64,000 nucleotides of DNA from Hafnia paralvei ATCC 29927 (GCF_001655005.1 NZ_LXET01000038.1:1-64000); one strand, 5' to 3'. Shown: positions 43,093 to 52,156, numbered from the stretch's first letter. A program made the numbers and translations. Notes: generated from the letters alone by a model not told the origin.

Positions 43093-43602
43093 ATGACTAA
43101 TGAAAATATTACCTTTCAGTTCGCAGAGCCCCAGCACCTTGCCGCGCTGGCTGAGGTTGAACGTTTAGCCGCTGAACAATTTCCCGCTGATAGACTTCCT
43201 GAATCGTTGCGCCACACAACGGTCTCTGCAGAGCGGTTAGAGATAGCTCAGCGCGCGCAGAATTTGTGGGTAGCCCTGCGCAATGAGAAACCGATTGGTT
43301 TTGTCATGCTTGAAACTCATGGAAAGTTTGCGCTTTTAGCTGAAGTGAGTGTACTACCAACATTTAGCCAACGTGGTATTGGACACTATTTAGTGGATCA
43401 TGCTTTGGTTGCCGCTCGCCAGCGCGGGTTCAGCGGAGTAGGGTTGACCACTTTTCTTGATCTACCTTGGAACGCACCTTTTTACCAAAAAGTTGGCTTC
43501 ACGTTAGTCGGTGATGAACAGTTCCCCGTTTTAGAACAATTTCTGCATGAAGAGCGCAGCGCTGGCTTAGTGCAGAGGGTTGCGATGTATTATTACTTTT
43601 AG
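43093..43602 (+). CDS. GNAT-family N-acetyltransferase
   Basis: A 169-residue GNAT protein. The acetyl-CoA loop is VSVLPTFSQRGIGHYLVDHA, with Q-R-G-I-G as the pyrophosphate-binding motif. PWNAPFYQKVGFTLVG near the C-terminus is the typical final motif. The start at 43093 (MTNENITFQF) lies after the preceding terminator; an in-frame ATG at 43051 would fall inside that hairpin and was rejected. The substrate is unknown. Confidence 0.85.
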   Translation: MTNENITFQFAEPQHLAALAEVERLAAEQFPADRLPESLRHTTVSAERLEIAQRAQNLWVALRNEKPIGFVMLETHGKFALLAEVSVLPTFSQRGIGHYLVDHALVAARQRGFSGVGLTTFLDLPWNAPFYQKVGFTLVGDEQFPVLEQFLHEERSAGLVQRVAMYYYF

Positions 43603-43664
43603 ATTTAATCCTCGGCGTTATTCCTCGCGCTCATCAATTTTGCAGTAGAAGATAAAAATACATA

Positions 43665-43684
43665 TACTGATTTTATATACAGTA
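43665..43684. promoter_or_regulatory. LexA box of yebG
   Basis: TACTGATTTTATATACAGTA matches the LexA consensus TACTGTATATATATACAGTA except for CTGA in place of CTGT in the left arm and one or two core bases. It lies 15 bp before the yebG ATG. Confidence 0.8.
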
Positions 43685-43699
43685 TGGTTGGAGTGATTT

Positions 43700-44005
43700 A
43701 TGTCCGTTGAAATTCAGTACGTCGTCGTTCGTGATGGAGTTGAAAAAATGACCTTTGCCAGTAAGAAAGAAGCTGATGCCTACGATAAGATGCTCGATCT
43801 GGCTGACAATTTGGGCGAATGGCTGAAAATGTCACCTTTGGATATTGAGGATGACACGATAGAAACGCTGAGCTTTTATCTAGCCGAGCATAAAGACTCA
43901 CTCTCTCAGCTGCTGCGTGGAGGCTCATTGGCGTCGATAAAGAGCACTGAAGAAAACAAAAAATCCGAAAAAAAGGTTAAAGTTGCGATTGATAACGCAG
44001 CCTAG
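43700..44005 (+). CDS. yebG: SOS-regulated DNA-damage protein YebG
   Basis: A 101-residue protein with the YebG pattern: VEIQYVVVRDGVEKMTFASK, KEADAYDKMLDLADNL and LAEHKDSLSQLL, then a charged Lys/Glu tail. E. coli YebG is LexA-controlled and has a poorly defined role in DNA damage. A LexA box sits directly before the gene. In E. coli it is next to purT and yebF; here cfa, a cold-shock gene and an acetyltransferase lie between it and purT. Confidence 0.95.
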   Translation: MSVEIQYVVVRDGVEKMTFASKKEADAYDKMLDLADNLGEWLKMSPLDIEDDTIETLSFYLAEHKDSLSQLLRGGSLASIKSTEENKKSEKKVKVAIDNAA

Positions 44006-44044
44006 TGTTTTAGTTCACATATTATTTACTTCTCTGGATCTAGA

Positions 44045-44353
44045 ATGAAACGTGAGATAACATTTTATAGCCGTTTTGAATCTGACATCTTGTCAGGCAA
44101 GAAAACTATCACCATTCGCGACAGTAGCGAATCTCATTTTGAGAAAGGAGAGTTGCTCAGCGTCAGTCGTAATGAAGATGGACAATATTTTTGCACGATT
44201 GAGGTTGATAGCGTCACTCCAGTACTGATGAACGAGCTGACAGAGGTTCATGCGGCACAAGAGAATATGACACTGGGCGAGCTGAAGCAGGTGATCAGCG
44301 AGATTTACCCAGGACTGAATGAATTGTATGTGATTAGTTTTCACATGCGATAG
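44045..44353 (+). CDS. yqfB: ASCH-domain N4-acetylcytidine amidohydrolase
   Basis: A 102-residue ASCH-domain protein matching E. coli YqfB: ITFYSRFESDILSGKKTITI, RDSSESHFEKGELL, YFCTIEVDSV, HAAQENMTLGELKQVI and IYPG. YqfB hydrolyses N4-acetylcytidine and related N4-acyl compounds. The conserved Lys/Thr/Glu set in the motif GKKTITIRD and in HAAQENM is present. It lies between yebG and yebF, unlike in E. coli, and has a weak Shine-Dalgarno sequence. Confidence 0.9.
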   Translation: MKREITFYSRFESDILSGKKTITIRDSSESHFEKGELLSVSRNEDGQYFCTIEVDSVTPVLMNELTEVHAAQENMTLGELKQVISEIYPGLNELYVISFHMR

Positions 44354-44454
44354 CACGCTGTGTCGCGTTCGGCACACAGAGCGTGCGTTCATACGATGGA
44401 GTAGTCGGCAGCGGTGAGGAAGAGCTCCGCGCTAAAGCTTAAAGAGGATCTAAG

Positions 44455-44814
44455 ATGAACAAAATTGCGTTAAGTGTGACTGGACTGGTATTTGCCTTTT
44501 CTGCCGGAGTCGCTCAGGCTCAACAGAGTGAGCAGAGAGTGGTGACGATCGCAAATTGTGAGCAAACCACGGCGACTCAGTTGTCTACTATGGTGAAAAA
44601 CGATTTCTTGCAAAACCGCCTGCCACGCTGGGCCGATGATAAAAATCTGTTAGGCACCAGCACCCCAGTCGTGTGGGTTAATCAGGATCAGGTCACTCAA
44701 AATGGAAACGATTGGCAGCTTTTGTTGACGGTTCGCGGTACTAAGATTGATAAGACCTATACCGTAAAAGTTGATTGCAAAGCAGGCAAGCTCGAATATT
44801 CGCATCCGCAATAA
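44455..44814 (+). CDS. yebF: YebF family exported protein
   Basis: A 119-residue secreted protein. The signal peptide MNKIALSVTGLVFAFSAGVA ends at AQA about residue 22. Two Cys (about 35 and 108, NCEQ and VDCKAG) form the conserved disulfide. QNRLPRWADD and VTVRG-like LLTVRGTKIDKTYTVKVDCKAG match E. coli YebF, known for reaching the medium via outer-membrane porins. GAGGAT precedes the ATG. A terminator follows. It retains the E. coli neighbourhood of yebG and ptrB. Confidence 0.92.
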   Translation: MNKIALSVTGLVFAFSAGVAQAQQSEQRVVTIANCEQTTATQLSTMVKNDFLQNRLPRWADDKNLLGTSTPVVWVNQDQVTQNGNDWQLLLTVRGTKIDKTYTVKVDCKAGKLEYSHPQ

Positions 44815-44834
44815 ATTTGTCGGTTCATCATTGG

Positions 44835-44868
44835 AAACCTCTTTATTAATAGATAAAGAGGTTTTTTA
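44835..44868 (+). terminator. Rho-independent terminator of yebF
   Basis: The perfect 11-bp stem AACCTCTTTAT / ATAAAGAGGTT with a 6-nt loop is followed by a T-run. Confidence 0.92.
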
Positions 44869-45445
44869 TATTCTAGCAAGACGGTAAAACCCCACAGGTA
44901 CTATGTATTAACCTCGCGATATATCTGCGCAATCATTAAATTCCTTTGTTATTGCTCTAACGCTGAAACTTTAAAATAGAAAGCATAAAGAAACATTTTT
45001 GACTGGTAAACTGCTATAAATAACAAATCTTGGTCTAAAAATTTACGTTATTGTGAAATCTAAGTCTGAAAATTTTATTTATCAGGATAAAAGTGCTAAA
45101 TTCATGGTTTCTTTCTTCAAGAAATATCATGTAAAATAGTTTTGTCATAAAACCTATCTTTTTGAAAAGTAAAAACTATTTGGCCAATTCTTGACGATTT
45201 TATACGCCATATGTTGGTTGTTAATGGTTTTTACATGTTAGCGCATTCTCAGAAATGGCCTATTTAAGTGTTCGATGTGATGGTTGATAGTGGCTTTAGC
45301 CCGCTAATTTTTCAACTTAATGCTGATAGTTGTTAGCAGTAATCAATACTTATTTTATGATTTTGTTTAAGTGTTTTGAGATTAGAGAGAACTAATCTGA
45401 ATGCAGTTAAATCAAGCATCACTTTATTAATAATTAGATAACAAA
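44869..45445. other. AT-rich intergenic region before degenerate EAL gene
   Basis: About 577 bp, strongly AT-rich, with no credible coding frame or structured RNA that I can see. It may be a long regulatory leader. Confidence 0.4.
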
Positions 45446-46333
45446 ATGAATAATAAGCACTATAATGTTTTGGGAATGCCAGCCCCAAATGTTTCTCCTT
45501 TGGAATTAGAGATTGCGTTGCAAGCCGCGTTGCAATCCGCCTTCACAGAGCATGAGTTTTATTTAGATTACCAACCACAGTGTAATATTAAAGGCACATT
45601 GCTCGGCGCAGAAGCATTAGTGCGTTGGCACCATCCACAACAAGGCATCCTGCAGCCCTCAGATTTCTTAGACTCACTTGAGCGCTTTGGTTTGATGCAG
45701 ACATTAAACCTTTGGCTGATCGATCAGGTATGCCAGTTGTTGCAGCATTTGCATCAGGCAGTTTCATCTGATTTGGCCTTGTCGTTTAATTTGCCGCTCG
45801 CTCAGCTTTACACTCAGGGTTTTATCGATCAGCTCGCTGTTTATATCGAACGTTATGCAATACCCGCAGATAAGTTAGTTATTGAGCTGTTGGGCAATAA
45901 CGAACTTTTTAGTGACGAGATAATTCTTGCGGAATTAGAACGATTACGCGCATTGGGCGTCGGTTTATCCATTGATCATTTTGGTGAAAACTATCAGTTA
46001 TTGGCACTGCTAAAAGATCTCCCGCTGACACAGATAAAAATACCAGGGGAGTTAATTCAGGCCCTTGCCAAACCTGAGGCGAGCCAACTGGTTGAACATC
46101 TGATCTTGATCGCCAAGGCGCTGAATATGAATATTGTGGCCGAACATGTTGAAACTGCTGAGCAGTTTAAGCAGTTGGAAGAATTGGGATGTCCGGCGCT
46201 TCAAGGCTTTTATCTGTTTAGCCCAATGAGTGAAAAAAAGTTTTTAATTGTGAGTAAACAACTCACCGAGATCCGCAGGTCGTATACTGATGTTGATAAG
46301 GAAGCGTTTTGTCCTATCGACAACAAGCGTTAA
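45446..46333 (+). CDS. stand-alone EAL-domain protein with degenerate metal site
   Basis: A 295-residue cytoplasmic EAL domain without membrane or sensor domain. Retained positions are Glu56 (EALVRW), Asn115 (SFNLPL), Glu147 (VIELL), Asp177, Lys198, Glu233 (VAEHVET) and Gln253 (ALQGFYLFSP). Changed positions are the second Asp of DDFGTG (reads DHFGENY, 177-183), the Asp of the KID motif (reads KIP) and the TE after Glu147 (reads GN). Loss of second-metal ligands and loop 6 suggests weak or no c-di-GMP hydrolysis. It may bind c-di-GMP or a protein partner, as the degenerate EAL protein YdiV does with FlhDC. No GGDEF gene is adjacent. Confidence 0.88.
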   Translation: MNNKHYNVLGMPAPNVSPLELEIALQAALQSAFTEHEFYLDYQPQCNIKGTLLGAEALVRWHHPQQGILQPSDFLDSLERFGLMQTLNLWLIDQVCQLLQHLHQAVSSDLALSFNLPLAQLYTQGFIDQLAVYIERYAIPADKLVIELLGNNELFSDEIILAELERLRALGVGLSIDHFGENYQLLALLKDLPLTQIKIPGELIQALAKPEASQLVEHLILIAKALNMNIVAEHVETAEQFKQLEELGCPALQGFYLFSPMSEKKFLIVSKQLTEIRRSYTDVDKEAFCPIDNKR

Positions 46334-46471
46334 ACTTTCCGCCCCGCACATCGGCGATGGTGTCATATCCGTCGGACAAGTAGGGTGCATGAATATTCTT
46401 GGTCATTCATTCGTCAGGAATTAGCGCTATCGAGTTACGAAGTATCAGATCACAGGCGGTAAGTGTACACA

Positions 46472-48520
46472 ATGAATAAAGCACCGGTTGCAGCAAAACA
46501 TCCGCACGTCATGGAAATCCATGGCGACACTCGAACCGACAATTACTATTGGCTGCGCGACGATGAACGCAGTGATGATGCGGTTCTTAGCTATCTTAAA
46601 GCTGAAAATGCTTATACTGAAGCCTGTATGCGCGGCGAAGAAGCACTCCGTCAGCAGTTATTTAGTGAAATGGTTGAGCGCATTCCGCAAGAAGATGAAT
46701 CGGTGCCTTATCAGCGAAATGGCTATCGGTATCAGTCTCGTTATAAGCCAGAACAGGAATATGCGCTTTACGTGCGCCAGAAGGTTGATACTGGTGAGAA
46801 CGCGGAATGGGATCTGCTCGTTGATAGTAATGAACGCGCGCAGGGGCATGATTTCTACGCCTTGGGTGGACTTGAGGTTAGCCCTGATAATCAACTAATG
46901 GCAATCGCCGAAGATTTTCTTTCGCGCCGCCAGTATGACATTCGCATTAAGCGTTTAGGCGATCAGGGCTGGTACGATGAAGTGCTGGAAAATACCGCTG
47001 GTCATTTTGAATGGACGAATGATTCAGCCTCGCTTTACTACGTGCGTAAACATCCACAGACGTTGCTGCCATATCAGGTATATCGCCATCGTCTGGGGAC
47101 TTCTGTGGCGGACGATCAGCTCATCTATGAAGAAACGGATGACACGTTTTATGTGGGTTTGGAAAAAACGATCTCTAACAAATATATCCTGATCCATATT
47201 TCTAGCACGACCACGTCTGAAATATTAATGCTGGATGCGGATGATACCGATGCAACGCCGCAGACGTTCCTCACTCGCCGTCGCGACCATGAATATAGCC
47301 TCGACCATTATCGTGATACGTTTTATATCCGCTCGAACAAAGAGGGTAAAAACTTTGGTCTCTATCAGTCGGCTTCTATCGATGAGAAAGCTTGGCAGCC
47401 GATTATCTGCGCGCGTGATGATGTCATGCTTGAAGGCTTCAGTCTTTTCAAAGATTGGCTGGTGGTGGAGGAGCGTGAGCAGGGATTAACCCATCTACGT
47501 CAGATCCACTGGCAGTCTGGCGAGGAAAAACACATTCGTTTTGACGATCCCACTTATATGACGTGGCTGTCGTTTAATCCAGAGCCGGATACCGCACTGC
47601 TGCGCTATGGTTATTCATCGATGACTACGCCAAGTTCTGTTTTCCAGATTGATTTGGATAGCGGTGAGCGAACTTTGCTGAAGCAACAAGAAGTGAAGAA
47701 CTTCGATTCGGGCGCATACCGCAGCGAACGATTATGGGTTTCCGCTCATGATGGGGTCCAGATACCAGTTTCCATCGTTTATCGTCAGGATATGTTTAAG
47801 GCTGGACAAAATCCGGTGTTGGTTTACGGCTATGGCTCTTATGGTAGTAGCATGGATCCGGCGTTTAGCATCAGTCGTTTGAGCCTGTTAGATCGTGGTT
47901 TTGTCTTTGCGCTAGCGCATATTCGTGGCGGTGCCGATCTCGGTCAACAATGGTACGAGGACGGTAAACTGCTTCATAAGCAAAATACGTTCAGCGATTT
48001 TATCAGCGTAACGCAGCATTTGGTTGATGAGCAGTACGCCAATCCTAAGCAAGTATATGCCATGGGCGGTAGCGCCGGTGGTTTACTGATGGGAGCGGTG
48101 GTGAATCAGGCTCCTCAGCTCTATCACGGGATAGTGGCTCAGGTGCCTTTTGTCGATGTTGTCACGACGATGTTGGATGAATCTATCCCCCTGACAACCG
48201 GTGAGTATGACGAATGGGGTAACCCAAATGATGCTGAATACTATCACTATATCAAGCAGTACAGCCCTTACGATCAGGTGAAAGCCCAAGATTATCCGCA
48301 TATGCTGGTGACCACTGGGCTCCATGATTCCCAAGTACAATATTGGGAACCCGCTAAGTGGGTGGCAAAACTGCGTGATATGAAGACGGATAATAATCAG
48401 TTGCTGTTGTATACCGATATGGATGCAGGGCACGGTGGTAAATCAGGGCGCTTCAAAGCTTATGAGGATATTGCCTTGGAGTATGCTTTTATGCTGGCCT
48501 TAGCCGGTATTCATCAGTAA
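46472..48520 (+). CDS. ptrB: oligopeptidase B
   Basis: A 682-residue S9A serine peptidase cleaving after Lys/Arg in short peptides. The N-terminal beta-propeller domain includes GDTRTDNYYWLRDDERSD. The C-terminal alpha/beta-hydrolase domain has the nucleophile in AMGGSAGGLLMG (Ser near 530) and the catalytic His in DMDAGHGGKSGR. The S1 pocket acidic residues lie in VDVVTTMLDESIPLTTGEYD. The ATG at 46472 is chosen; a GTG three codons earlier cannot be excluded. In E. coli ptrB follows the yebE-yebF-yebG set, as here. Confidence 0.96.
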   Translation: MNKAPVAAKHPHVMEIHGDTRTDNYYWLRDDERSDDAVLSYLKAENAYTEACMRGEEALRQQLFSEMVERIPQEDESVPYQRNGYRYQSRYKPEQEYALYVRQKVDTGENAEWDLLVDSNERAQGHDFYALGGLEVSPDNQLMAIAEDFLSRRQYDIRIKRLGDQGWYDEVLENTAGHFEWTNDSASLYYVRKHPQTLLPYQVYRHRLGTSVADDQLIYEETDDTFYVGLEKTISNKYILIHISSTTTSEILMLDADDTDATPQTFLTRRRDHEYSLDHYRDTFYIRSNKEGKNFGLYQSASIDEKAWQPIICARDDVMLEGFSLFKDWLVVEEREQGLTHLRQIHWQSGEEKHIRFDDPTYMTWLSFNPEPDTALLRYGYSSMTTPSSVFQIDLDSGERTLLKQQEVKNFDSGAYRSERLWVSAHDGVQIPVSIVYRQDMFKAGQNPVLVYGYGSYGSSMDPAFSISRLSLLDRGFVFALAHIRGGADLGQQWYEDGKLLHKQNTFSDFISVTQHLVDEQYANPKQVYAMGGSAGGLLMGAVVNQAPQLYHGIVAQVPFVDVVTTMLDESIPLTTGEYDEWGNPNDAEYYHYIKQYSPYDQVKAQDYPHMLVTTGLHDSQVQYWEPAKWVAKLRDMKTDNNQLLLYTDMDAGHGGKSGRFKAYEDIALEYAFMLALAGIHQ

Positions 48521-48528
48521 ATTTTAAT

Positions 48529-48573
48529 GCCTATGCTTTCGAGCGTAATATCGCCTCAAGCATGGGCTTTTTT
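48529..48573 (+). terminator. Rho-independent terminator of ptrB
   Basis: GCCTATGCTT pairs with AAGCATGGGC (one G-T pair) across a 19-nt loop, followed by six T. Confidence 0.75.
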
Positions 48574-48608
48574 ATTGAAAATTTTTCTCTATTCGCAAGG
48601 ATCCTCTG

Positions 48609-49412
48609 ATGCCTTTTCTCTCAATAAATGACCGTCAAATACACTATATCGATCGCGGTGAAGGCTTGACGTTGCTGCTGGGTCATAGCTACATGTTTGA
48701 TTCAAACATGTGGGCGCCTCAAATCGAGGCGTTAAGCCAGCACTTTCGCGTTATTGCACCTGATTTATGGGGACACGGGAAGTCAGACCCGCTGCCGCAA
48801 TCGCGGCATTCTCTGAAGGATTTAGCTTGCGATCACCTCGCGCTCATTGATGCACTAGGCATCAACGAATTTGCGATCGTAGGGCTTTCCGTTGGGGGAA
48901 TGTGGGGGGTAGAACTCGCGGCGATGGTTCCCGAACGTGTGCGAGCCTTGGTGTTAATGGATACTTTTGTTGGGCTAGAGCCTGAAGTGACATTCAAAAA
49001 ATATGATGCGATGCTTAATGCGATCGAGGCGGCTGGAAAAGTGCCTGCTGCGTTAGTTGAACAAATTGCCCCCATGTTTTTCCGCCGTGACCCCTTGCCG
49101 CATTTAGTCGAAGCATTAGCCGCGCATTTAAGTGATATGTCTGAATCGGCTTTACGCCAAAGTATTGTGCCACTAGGGCGTATGATATTTGGCCGCGGCG
49201 ATAACTGCCCGCTGCTTGAAGAGCTGGAAATGCCCGCATTGGTGATTACGGGTGAGCAAGATGCACCAAGACCACCGCTAGAAGGCTATCTGATGGCTGA
49301 ATTGCTGAATTGCAAACAACTGATCGTCCCACAGGCAGGGCATATTTGTACGCTTGAACAGCCAGAGTGGGTCAACCAAGCCTTGCTGAATTTCCTAGCA
49401 CCGTTGAAATGA
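48609..49412 (+). CDS. alpha/beta-hydrolase
   Basis: A 267-residue alpha/beta-fold hydrolase. The oxyanion region is LLLGHSYMFDSNMW, then DLWGHGKSD, nucleophile Ser94 in GLSVGG, an acidic residue in VITGEQDAPRPP and catalytic His in AGHICTLEQPEWVN. The overall pattern resembles carboxylesterases and 3-oxoadipate enol-lactonases, but no beta-ketoadipate genes are near. The natural substrate is not known. AAGGA precedes the ATG, with the ptrB terminator upstream, so it is likely monocistronic. Confidence 0.85.
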   Translation: MPFLSINDRQIHYIDRGEGLTLLLGHSYMFDSNMWAPQIEALSQHFRVIAPDLWGHGKSDPLPQSRHSLKDLACDHLALIDALGINEFAIVGLSVGGMWGVELAAMVPERVRALVLMDTFVGLEPEVTFKKYDAMLNAIEAAGKVPAALVEQIAPMFFRRDPLPHLVEALAAHLSDMSESALRQSIVPLGRMIFGRGDNCPLLEELEMPALVITGEQDAPRPPLEGYLMAELLNCKQLIVPQAGHICTLEQPEWVNQALLNFLAPLK

Positions 49413-49471
49413 TGGGGCGTGATGATAGAGCAGTAAAACGCGGCTGATTTGATGCCTTTGCGAGATAAAAG

Positions 49472-49491
49472 AAGGGGCCTTTAGGCCCCTT
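49472..49491. terminator. terminator between hydrolase and porin
   Basis: The perfect stem AAGGGGCC / GGCCCCTT with a 4-nt loop lies between convergent genes. On the minus strand a broken T-run (TTCTTTT) follows. Confidence 0.75.
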
Positions 49492-49530
49492 GTTGCATTC
49501 ACATACTGTCTAGATTCGTTAATTACCGAA

Positions 49531-50643
49531 TTAGAACTGGTAAACAATACCCAGTGCAACGATGTCATCGGTGTTGATGCCAGCGTTGTTGGTGAAGCGG
49601 TTGTCATCCAGCAGGTTGATTTTGTAATCAACGTAGGTAGACATGTTTTTGTTGAAGTAGTAAGTCGCACCAACATCAACATATTTCATCAGATCTTGGT
49701 CGCCATAGCCGTTACCGAGGTCTTTACCTTTTGACTGCAGGTAAGCAACGGATGGACGCAGACCGAAGTCGAACTGGTACTGTGCTACGATTTCAACGTT
49801 CTGAGATTTGTTAGCAAAGCCATAAACTGCATCTGGACCGCTTGCAGAGAAATCACCGAAACGGTTAGCGTTATACGCCTGAGTATACATAGCTGCTAAG
49901 TATACGTTGTTAGCGTCATATTTCAGACCACCGGTGTAGATGTCTGCTTTATCGCCATGGCCAAATTTCATGCGGTTCTGATCGTTGGTACGGTCAGATG
50001 AAGAGTAAGCCGCCGCTGCGCTTACGCCCCAGCCCAGATCGTAGGACAGAGACATACCGTAACCGTCGCCGTTCTGACCTTGAACGTCACGGCCATTGTT
50101 GGATTCGGTTGGGCTATCGTTTTTACCCTGGTACTGCAGAGCGAAGTTCAGACCGTCGACCAGACCGAAGAAGTCGGTATTACGGTAGGTCAGCATGCCG
50201 TTACCACGCTGGAACATAAAGTTGTCAGCACCGTAGGTATCGCCACCGAATTCTGGCAGCACGTCAGTCCATGCGCCGACATCATAGATCACACCGTAGT
50301 TACGGCCGTAATCCAGAGAGCCGAAATCGGCAAATTTCAAACCAGCGAAGCCAACACGGGTAAAGTTGTTGTTATCTTGGCTTTCAGTATGGTTCAGGTT
50401 GGCTTGGTATTCCCACTGGCCATAGCCGGTCAGTTGGTCGCTAATCTGAGTTTCACCTTTGAAGCCGAAACGCACGTAGGACTGATCGCCGTCAGAACCG
50501 TTGTTATCGGAGAAGTAGTGCAGACCATCTAATTTACCAAACAGATCCAGCTTGTTGCCGTCTTTGTTGTAGATCTCTGCAGCGTTAGCTGCGCCTGCAA
50601 CTAAAAGTGCAGGGATGATTACTGCCAGCAGATTACGTTTCAC
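49531..50643 (-). CDS. general trimeric porin (OmpC/OmpF family)
   Basis: A 370-residue outer-membrane porin. The signal peptide MKRNLLAVIIPALLVAGAAN ends at ANA, and the mature protein starts AEIYNKDGNKLDLFGKLDGL. YVRFGFKGETQISDQLTGYGQ, FAGLKFADFGSLDYGRNYG and the constriction-loop DVLPEFGGDTYG are family hallmarks. The C-terminal IVYQF gives the BAM signal. It forms 16-stranded trimers for passive uptake of small solutes. The start is GTG with AAGGAA upstream. A divergent sRNA-like transcript at 51034 resembles the micF-ompC arrangement, so this is more likely the OmpC counterpart; OmpR control is expected. Confidence 0.94.
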   Translation of the reverse strand: MKRNLLAVIIPALLVAGAANAAEIYNKDGNKLDLFGKLDGLHYFSDNNGSDGDQSYVRFGFKGETQISDQLTGYGQWEYQANLNHTESQDNNNFTRVGFAGLKFADFGSLDYGRNYGVIYDVGAWTDVLPEFGGDTYGADNFMFQRGNGMLTYRNTDFFGLVDGLNFALQYQGKNDSPTESNNGRDVQGQNGDGYGMSLSYDLGWGVSAAAAYSSSDRTNDQNRMKFGHGDKADIYTGGLKYDANNVYLAAMYTQAYNANRFGDFSASGPDAVYGFANKSQNVEIVAQYQFDFGLRPSVAYLQSKGKDLGNGYGDQDLMKYVDVGATYYFNKNMSTYVDYKINLLDDNRFTNNAGINTDDIVALGIVYQF

Positions 50644-51033
50644 TATGATATTCCTTCTTAGTTTTTTGACCGGCCAAGGTCAGATATATGTGCCACTGCT
50701 TATTTATGTTTTTTTACACTTGCTGTGTGAACTTAAGTGCGTTCCATCAGTCAAAGTTCACGCTACAAGCATAGCCTAATAATATGTTTAATGCGCTACA
50801 AATAAAAAGTGCAAATACGACGTTTATTTATATTTTATAGTAATTAAATGTATTAAAATGTAAATGAGGCTGAGGTTAATATACAAATTCGCTGGCGAAT
50901 AAACTGTTTTTTCCTTTTAAAAAGATATCGTTAAGTGACGACTCATATGCTTGATGTTGACTGGAAAATGATAATTTGCCAGCGACCACACAAATTGCAA
51001 ATTGAAGTGAAAATTATGATGTATAATTAAATC

Positions 51034-51113
51034 TCATCATTGTTACTGCATTTTTTTACTGTGTCTTAAGATTCTTTTTAAGCCGAACTCCTATTAGAGT
51101 TCGGTTTTTTTTT
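51034..51113 (+). ncRNA. micF: MicF-like small RNA
   Basis: A consensus -10 TATAAT at 51022-51027 precedes an 80-nt segment with no ORF. It ends in a textbook terminator: CCGAACTC / GAGTTCGG at 51083-51104 with a 6-nt loop, then nine T. It is divergent from the porin, as micF is from ompC in E. coli. The 5' end contains CATCATTGTT, which could pair (one wobble) with AATAATGATG at the E. coli ompF start. The 3' hairpin echoes that of E. coli MicF (CCGGATGC loop GCATTCGG). The -35 is weak. The sRNA is well supported; the MicF identity is inferred. Confidence 0.6.
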
Positions 51114-51644
51114 ATCTTTTATATTTTTAAATTCATTTAAAAACAATAACTTAGTTATTGTTTTTGTGAGGGTGTCTCAATGGAAAATATATTGGTGAGG
51201 CTGTTTGTCATGGTCTATAATTAATAATTGCTTGTCTAAAAATGCTGTTTTTAAGTTTGTTTTTGATTATTCGTGCGTAACCTTAGGTATAGGTTTTTTC
51301 TGTTTCCTCTTCAAACTTGTATTTTATGTATTCGTTTGTTTTAAAAATAACGCTTTTGATTATTCATGCTAAATCATAAATGAAGAGCACGTATTGTTAA
51401 GAAATCACAGTCTCTATATAAAAATAAACCAATTTGTTCATTGTTTAGCCCATGTCAATCTGAGGCGGGCAACATGAAATAGAGTGGATTTTTTTCGGTG
51501 GGAATATGGTCAGGATGGCGTTCTATTATTCAACTGCTACGGAGTATTTTCACTGGAATAAGCCTAGAGACAGAAATCGCTCAGAGTGAAAGTGAGTTAA
51601 GCTGAATCAATTGACTAGATAATTCCGAAGGAAAGATTTGAACA
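51114..51644. other. AT-rich intergenic region downstream of the sRNA
   Basis: About 530 bp, very AT-rich, without a credible gene or clear signal. Confidence 0.4.
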
Positions 51645-51649
51645 ACAAA

Positions 51650-51669
51650 AAACCCGCCGTAGCGGGTTT
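51650..51669 (-). terminator. terminator of the 36-residue gene
   Basis: The stem AAACCCGC / GCGGGTTT with a 4-nt loop is followed on the minus strand by six T, 24 bp past the stop. Confidence 0.85.
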
Positions 51670-51692
51670 AAGATACGAGATACGTTTACTTA

Positions 51693-51803
51693 TTACTCAC
51701 CATCGGGATGTGCGCGTTTTGCTCTCTTCTCTGCGCGTTTCTCTGCAGGGCTCTTCAACGGTTTCTTCTTCGCATTCTTTTTGCTATCCATTCCCTTACT
51801 CAT
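51693..51803 (-). CDS. small Lys/Ala/Arg-rich protein, 36 residues
   Basis: An ORF of 36 codons beginning MSKGMDSKKNAKKKPLK, followed by SPAEKRAEKRAKRA and ending HPDGE. It is highly basic and probably helical in the second half, with no membrane segment. AGAGG lies six bases before the ATG and a strong terminator follows at 51650-51669, so it is a complete transcription unit. I do not recognise a named family. Nucleic-acid binding is conceivable given the charge but is not shown. Confidence 0.7.
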   Translation of the reverse strand: MSKGMDSKKNAKKKPLKSPAEKRAEKRAKRAHPDGE

Positions 51804-52156
51804 TTTGGCCTCTCTTAACCGTAGTTAGGTTGGTATGCCTGTTAACTAAAGCTCTCTGAGACCAAACTTGCAAGCACCATTTTGTATAGATAGTTCAATT
51901 GTATGATTTTTAAGGTGTTATTGATCTGGTTTATTTCGCAGTGAAAGCATTAATGCTAAGGCAACGTCGAGTTACTAGCAAAACGTAAATAGTAAGTTGT
52001 CATTTTGTAGCAGATAGCATGGTAATGAATTGAGTGAAAATGTAAGATTAAAATCAATATGCTAGCGTATTTTGGGTGTTCAAACGAAATGCGTGGGCTC
52101 AGTGGTACCGATTGGATTTATCTTCACCTGCCTCTAACAAAAGGAACGCAACCGCC
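51804..52156. other. intergenic region upstream of yobA
   Basis: About 350 bp between the divergent 36-residue gene and yobA. The frame open from 52076 into yobA does not look like protein, and AGGA near 52143 supports the later ATG. Confidence 0.45.
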
